42,966 bases of DNA from an uncultured Clostridia bacterium. Its GTDB lineage: Bacteria > Bacillota > Clostridia > JAAYHZ01. Every line of letters begins with the position of its first letter. The first letter of the stretch is position 1. Below are positions 40,680-42,966 of this stretch, in pieces. The notes under the pieces were generated by a model. It saw only the letters and a list, made by a program, of their open reading frames with translations. It did no database searches and was not told the origin of the DNA. Position numbers and translations under genes: made by a program. The stretch spans positions 1 through 42,966 of the forward strand of contig CALCRE010000199.1 in assembly GCA_937894465.1 (NCBI GenBank), given 5' to 3'.

Positions 40680-40728
40680 GGTTATAGATTTTGAAAATCG
40701 AGATTTCAACTACTGGGTAAAGGATTGT

Positions 40729-40827
40729 ATGAAGAAGAATTTTGTTAGAATCGTCGCCATTCTCACATTAGTTGCATTTGTTTTGACAGGTGCAGCTGTT
40801 GCTGTGATGAGCATCTTTTCTTGGTAG
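40729..40827 (+). CDS. 32-residue single-pass membrane peptide (DUF4044-like)
   Basis: A short gene with its own promoter, an AAAGG RBS 6 nt before the ATG and its own terminator, all of which support translation. The product starts MKKNFVRI, then has about 20 hydrophobic residues (VAILTLVAFVLTGAAVAVM) and ends SIFSW. It resembles the small DUF4044-type membrane peptides of Firmicutes, an assignment from length and layout only. The function is unknown. Its place before cdaA may be incidental because a terminator separates them. Confidence 0.65.
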   Translation: MKKNFVRIVAILTLVAFVLTGAAVAVMSIFSW

Positions 40828-40853
40828 GGCTAAAAAGATTTATTGTATGGATG

Positions 40854-40886
40854 AAGCCGCTTTTGTTTTGAATAAAGCGGCTTTTT
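40854..40886 (+). terminator. Terminator after the small membrane peptide
   Basis: A 10-bp stem (AAGCCGCTTT with AAAGCGGCTT), a 10-nt loop and a run of T ending at 40886. It isolates the peptide gene from cdaA. Confidence 0.88.
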
Positions 40887-40913
40887 GAAATTTGTTCCTG
40901 CTCTCAAATTTCT

Positions 40914-40942
40914 TTGCAAAAGGAGCAGTATTGAGATATAAT
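40914..40942 (+). promoter_or_regulatory. Promoter of the cdaA-cdaR operon
   Basis: TTGCAA (40914-40919) and a perfect TATAAT (40937-40942) are 17 bp apart. Transcription near 40949 would give a leader of about 45 nt before the mini-ORF at 40995. Confidence 0.75.
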
Positions 40943-40994
40943 ATCTATACGGTGGGGCATTTATTTTTTTAAGTGCAGGGGGCAAGGCTAATAT

Positions 40995-41018
40995 ATGTAT
41001 GGGTACATGACGATATGA
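40995..41018 (+). CDS. Seven-codon leader ORF overlapping the cdaA start
   Basis: ATG 40995 opens a frame MYGYMTI that ends with TGA at 41016-41018, overlapping the cdaA ATG (41015) as ATGA. GGGGGC-AAGG lies just upstream at good spacing, whereas cdaA itself has no RBS of its own at that spacing. This looks like a leader that couples ribosomes onto cdaA. It may instead be chance, because cdaA could start at the in-frame GTG 40973. Confidence 0.4.
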   Translation: MYGYMTI

Positions 41019-42160
41019 AAAATTTAACTTCCTTTAATATGAGTGATATAGCTAACTTTTTTTACTTGAAAAGCAACAACCCGTTGGATTACATTATCAA
41101 TATAATCGATATTGCAATTGTTGCTTTTTTGGTATATAAACTCTTGGTCATTATTCAAGATACCAGAGCATGGCAATTAATTAAAGGAATGTTGATTGTA
41201 CTCGCTTTAGCCGCATTAAGCAAGGCAATAGGCCTGACCACCATATCCTATATATTCGACAATGTAATTACTGTAGCCGCCATTTCACTGGTGGTGTTAT
41301 TTCAACCGGAAATTCGTAGAGCCTTAGAGCAATTAGGAAAGAAAAACGTATTTAATAATATGTTCGTGGATGAAAATAATAAGCGCATTAAAACCACAGC
41401 CGTCATAGAGGAAGTGTTAAAGGCGGTCAATCGACTGTCTAAGTCCTATACCGGTGCATTGATTGTTTTTGAACGAGGTATCGCCATTGACGATATTGCA
41501 AAGTCCGGCGTCATTTTGGATTCTCAGGTTTCCTCGGAATTAATCGAAAACATATTTTCCCCTAACACACCTCTTCACGATGGGGCCATTATCATCCGGG
41601 GTGATAAAATCAGGGCTGCTGCAGCATTTTTACCTTTGACGGACAATCCTGATTTAGGAAGAAACTTAGGAACCCGACATCGTGCAGCCATTGGAATTTC
41701 TGAAGCCTGTGACAGCATCGTTGTTGTTGTGTCAGAAGAGTCCGGAGGGATTTCTTTCGTTAAAAACGGCTCTTTGATTCCCAATTTTGAAGTGGATACT
41801 TTACGAAAGACTCTAAGCAACAACTTGTTAAAGAATACGAAAGATGAAGAGGATTATAAAAGAGCAATCGAAAAAATAAAAAATAAAAAATTCGGAATCT
41901 TTAACAAAGAGCATCCGAATCAAGCCCGGTGGGATGTTAAGGCTATTTGGGTTATAATCAGTGATTTCTTGAAATCTTTGATAAAAAAGAAAACGGATGA
42001 AGCGGATGAAACCGAGGATCAAAATTCAATGGATCAAAATCATGATCATGATCAAGAACATGATCTTGTATCGGTTAAGGAAGCGGAACAAGTAACAGGT
42101 ACGGTTGAAGATGAGCAGCAAGATATAAAGGGAAAGGGGTTAACGGATCAGGATGAATAA
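41015..42160 (+). CDS. cdaA: Diadenylate cyclase CdaA (c-di-AMP synthase)
   Basis: CdaA makes c-di-AMP from two ATP and controls potassium and osmotic balance and the cell wall. From ATG 41015 it is 381 residues. Three hydrophobic segments lie at about 25-95, and the DAC domain (about 105-260) has the two catalytic motifs HDGAIIIRGDKI and GTRHRAAIGISE. The last 110 residues form an unusually long charged tail with an Asp/His/Gln-rich run (SMDQNHDHDQEHDLVSVKE); typical CdaA ends soon after the DAC domain. The start is uncertain between GTG 40973, ATG 41015 and ATG 41039. cdaR overlaps its 3' end by 8 nt. Confidence 0.93.
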   Translation: MKNLTSFNMSDIANFFYLKSNNPLDYIINIIDIAIVAFLVYKLLVIIQDTRAWQLIKGMLIVLALAALSKAIGLTTISYIFDNVITVAAISLVVLFQPEIRRALEQLGKKNVFNNMFVDENNKRIKTTAVIEEVLKAVNRLSKSYTGALIVFERGIAIDDIAKSGVILDSQVSSELIENIFSPNTPLHDGAIIIRGDKIRAAAAFLPLTDNPDLGRNLGTRHRAAIGISEACDSIVVVVSEESGGISFVKNGSLIPNFEVDTLRKTLSNNLLKNTKDEEDYKRAIEKIKNKKFGIFNKEHPNQARWDVKAIWVIISDFLKSLIKKKTDEADETEDQNSMDQNHDHDQEHDLVSVKEAEQVTGTVEDEQQDIKGKGLTDQDE

Positions 42161-42966
42161 TGATACCAAAAACAAATCAAGTAAAAATGTTATAAGAGTG
42201 ATATCGATTATACTTGCTGTTATATTTTGGTTTTTGATCACAAACCGTGAAAACCCCATTACTACAGTTAGATACGATGTGCCCATCCAAATCGTTAATG
42301 AATCAATCATTAAGGATCGCAAATTGCATGTTGTAGAAGATTACATAAAAACAGTGGAAATATCTGTAAGAGGACGACGCAATTCTTTAAGTCATGTCAG
42401 TGCATCTGATTTTCATCTCTCAGTGGATTTTGCAGACTATGCCGTGCAAGGGGAACACTCCATTAAATTAGACAAGCCTGTTTATACCGGAGGTGAAGTC
42501 ATTAATTATGAAATATTCGGTAAAAACACATTGGATTTGATCTTGGAAAGTACCGGGGAAAAAATGTTGGAAATCGAATGCATTACCGAGGGAACGCCTG
42601 ACAGCGGTTATTCGGTTTCCTCCATCGATATGGTACCGGAGCGAATCCCATTGGAAAACTTGTCTTCTCTTGTCAATGAAGCCGTTTCAGCAAGAGTCAC
42701 CGTGAACATAGACCGGTTGAACAGCGATAAAACATATAAAGAAACGGTGAAGATTTATGATCGAAACGGAAATGAATTGGACATATTACCTCAAAATGTC
42801 ATGGTGGATGTAAAAGTCACCATAAGAAAAGAAGTGGAGCTGGTGTTGAACTATACCGGAGAGCCGGCTTACGACTTCTATATCGATGAAAACGACATCA
42901 CATGGGAACCTGTAAAAGGATATGTAGTAGGTTACAAGGAGGTCATGGAAAGCTATGATGTCATAT
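42153..42966 (+). CDS. cdaR: CdaR, YbbR-domain regulator of CdaA (3' cut by window)
   Basis: Partial, 271 codons, still open at the window end. A basic start (MNNDTKNKSSKNVIR) leads into one membrane segment (VISIILAVIFWFLIT, about 15-30), followed by extracytoplasmic YbbR repeats. The first is at about 38-110 (YDVPIQIVNESI...VEISVRGRRN) and the second at about 118-210, with more to come. This is the usual membrane partner that tunes CdaA, and the two overlap by 8 nt. The frame and operon position leave little doubt. In many Firmicutes glmM follows; it is outside this window. Confidence 0.9.
   Translation, partial: MNNDTKNKSSKNVIRVISIILAVIFWFLITNRENPITTVRYDVPIQIVNESIIKDRKLHVVEDYIKTVEISVRGRRNSLSHVSASDFHLSVDFADYAVQGEHSIKLDKPVYTGGEVINYEIFGKNTLDLILESTGEKMLEIECITEGTPDSGYSVSSIDMVPERIPLENLSSLVNEAVSARVTVNIDRLNSDKTYKETVKIYDRNGNELDILPQNVMVDVKVTIRKEVELVLNYTGEPAYDFYIDENDITWEPVKGYVVGYKEVMESYDVI

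Noticed and set aside
1..42966. CRISPR arrays, tRNA, rRNA, riboswitches and insertion sequences
   Set aside because: I looked for regularly spaced repeats, tRNA-like cloverleaf sequence, conserved rRNA segments, leader structures and transposase motifs and found none convincing; a covariance search would be needed to be certain.

Overview
The window looks like a chromosomal segment of a low-to-mid GC anaerobic Firmicute, most likely a clostridial lineage. I infer this from the two-subunit iron-sulfur L-serine dehydratase, the CdaA/CdaR pair, FeoA/FeoB with a small Cys-rich partner, a MerR/GyrI-type regulator, a LuxR/MFS-type membrane regulator, the many AGGAGG-like ribosome binding sites and the frequent GTG and TTG starts. 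I cannot name the genus. I saw no rRNA, tRNA, CRISPR array or intact insertion sequence.

Layout. 1-8.6 kb is accessory in character: a MerR regulator with an unknown partner, an XRE regulator with a large serine recombinase, then a two-gene cyclic-di-GMP cassette (dCache-HAMP-PAS-GGDEF-HD-GYP, then PAS-GGDEF). A diverged 52-bp terminator-like repeat flanks the cassette, and a PAS gene remnant lies just before it. 8.6-13.4 kb holds an orphan GHKL histidine kinase with a small coupled gene, a ferredoxin-like remnant, and a secreted DUF2680-type protein divergent from an OmpR/HisKA two-component system.

13.4-21.4 kb (minus strand) is a compact nine-gene [NiFe]-hydrogenase operon. In transcription order it encodes a cytochrome b5-like protein, the small subunit, the large subunit, the maturation protease, a shortened HypA, HypF, HypC, HypD and HypE. 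HypB and a membrane cytochrome b subunit are absent, the small subunit has no Tat signal, and HypA has lost its zinc ribbon. This is the most unusual system in the window: it suggests a cytoplasmic hydrogenase exchanging electrons with a soluble b5-type heme protein.

21.8-25 kb is a ferrous iron uptake locus: a DtxR-family repressor with a palindromic operator at its own promoter, FeoA, FeoB and a FeoB-associated Cys-rich peptide. 25-30.3 kb (minus) is a run of envelope proteins: two small membrane proteins, a double zinc-ribbon membrane protein, an HExxH lipoprotein, and a LuxR-type regulator fused to an MFS-like membrane domain, with one broken gene among them. 30.5-34.6 kb has a predicted ATPase, a Uup-like ABC-F protein and a polysaccharide-deacetylase-like protein. 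34.7-40.6 kb has a MerR-RDD membrane-linked regulator, an alpha/beta-hydrolase pseudogene, L-serine dehydratase subunits, a sugar-phosphate-isomerase-like TIM barrel and a sigma-70-like protein with a long extension. The window ends with a 32-residue membrane peptide and the c-di-AMP synthase CdaA with its regulator CdaR, which is cut by the window edge.

Four decayed genes (a PAS sensor, a ferredoxin-type protein, a zinc-ribbon protein and an alpha/beta hydrolase) show local gene loss.
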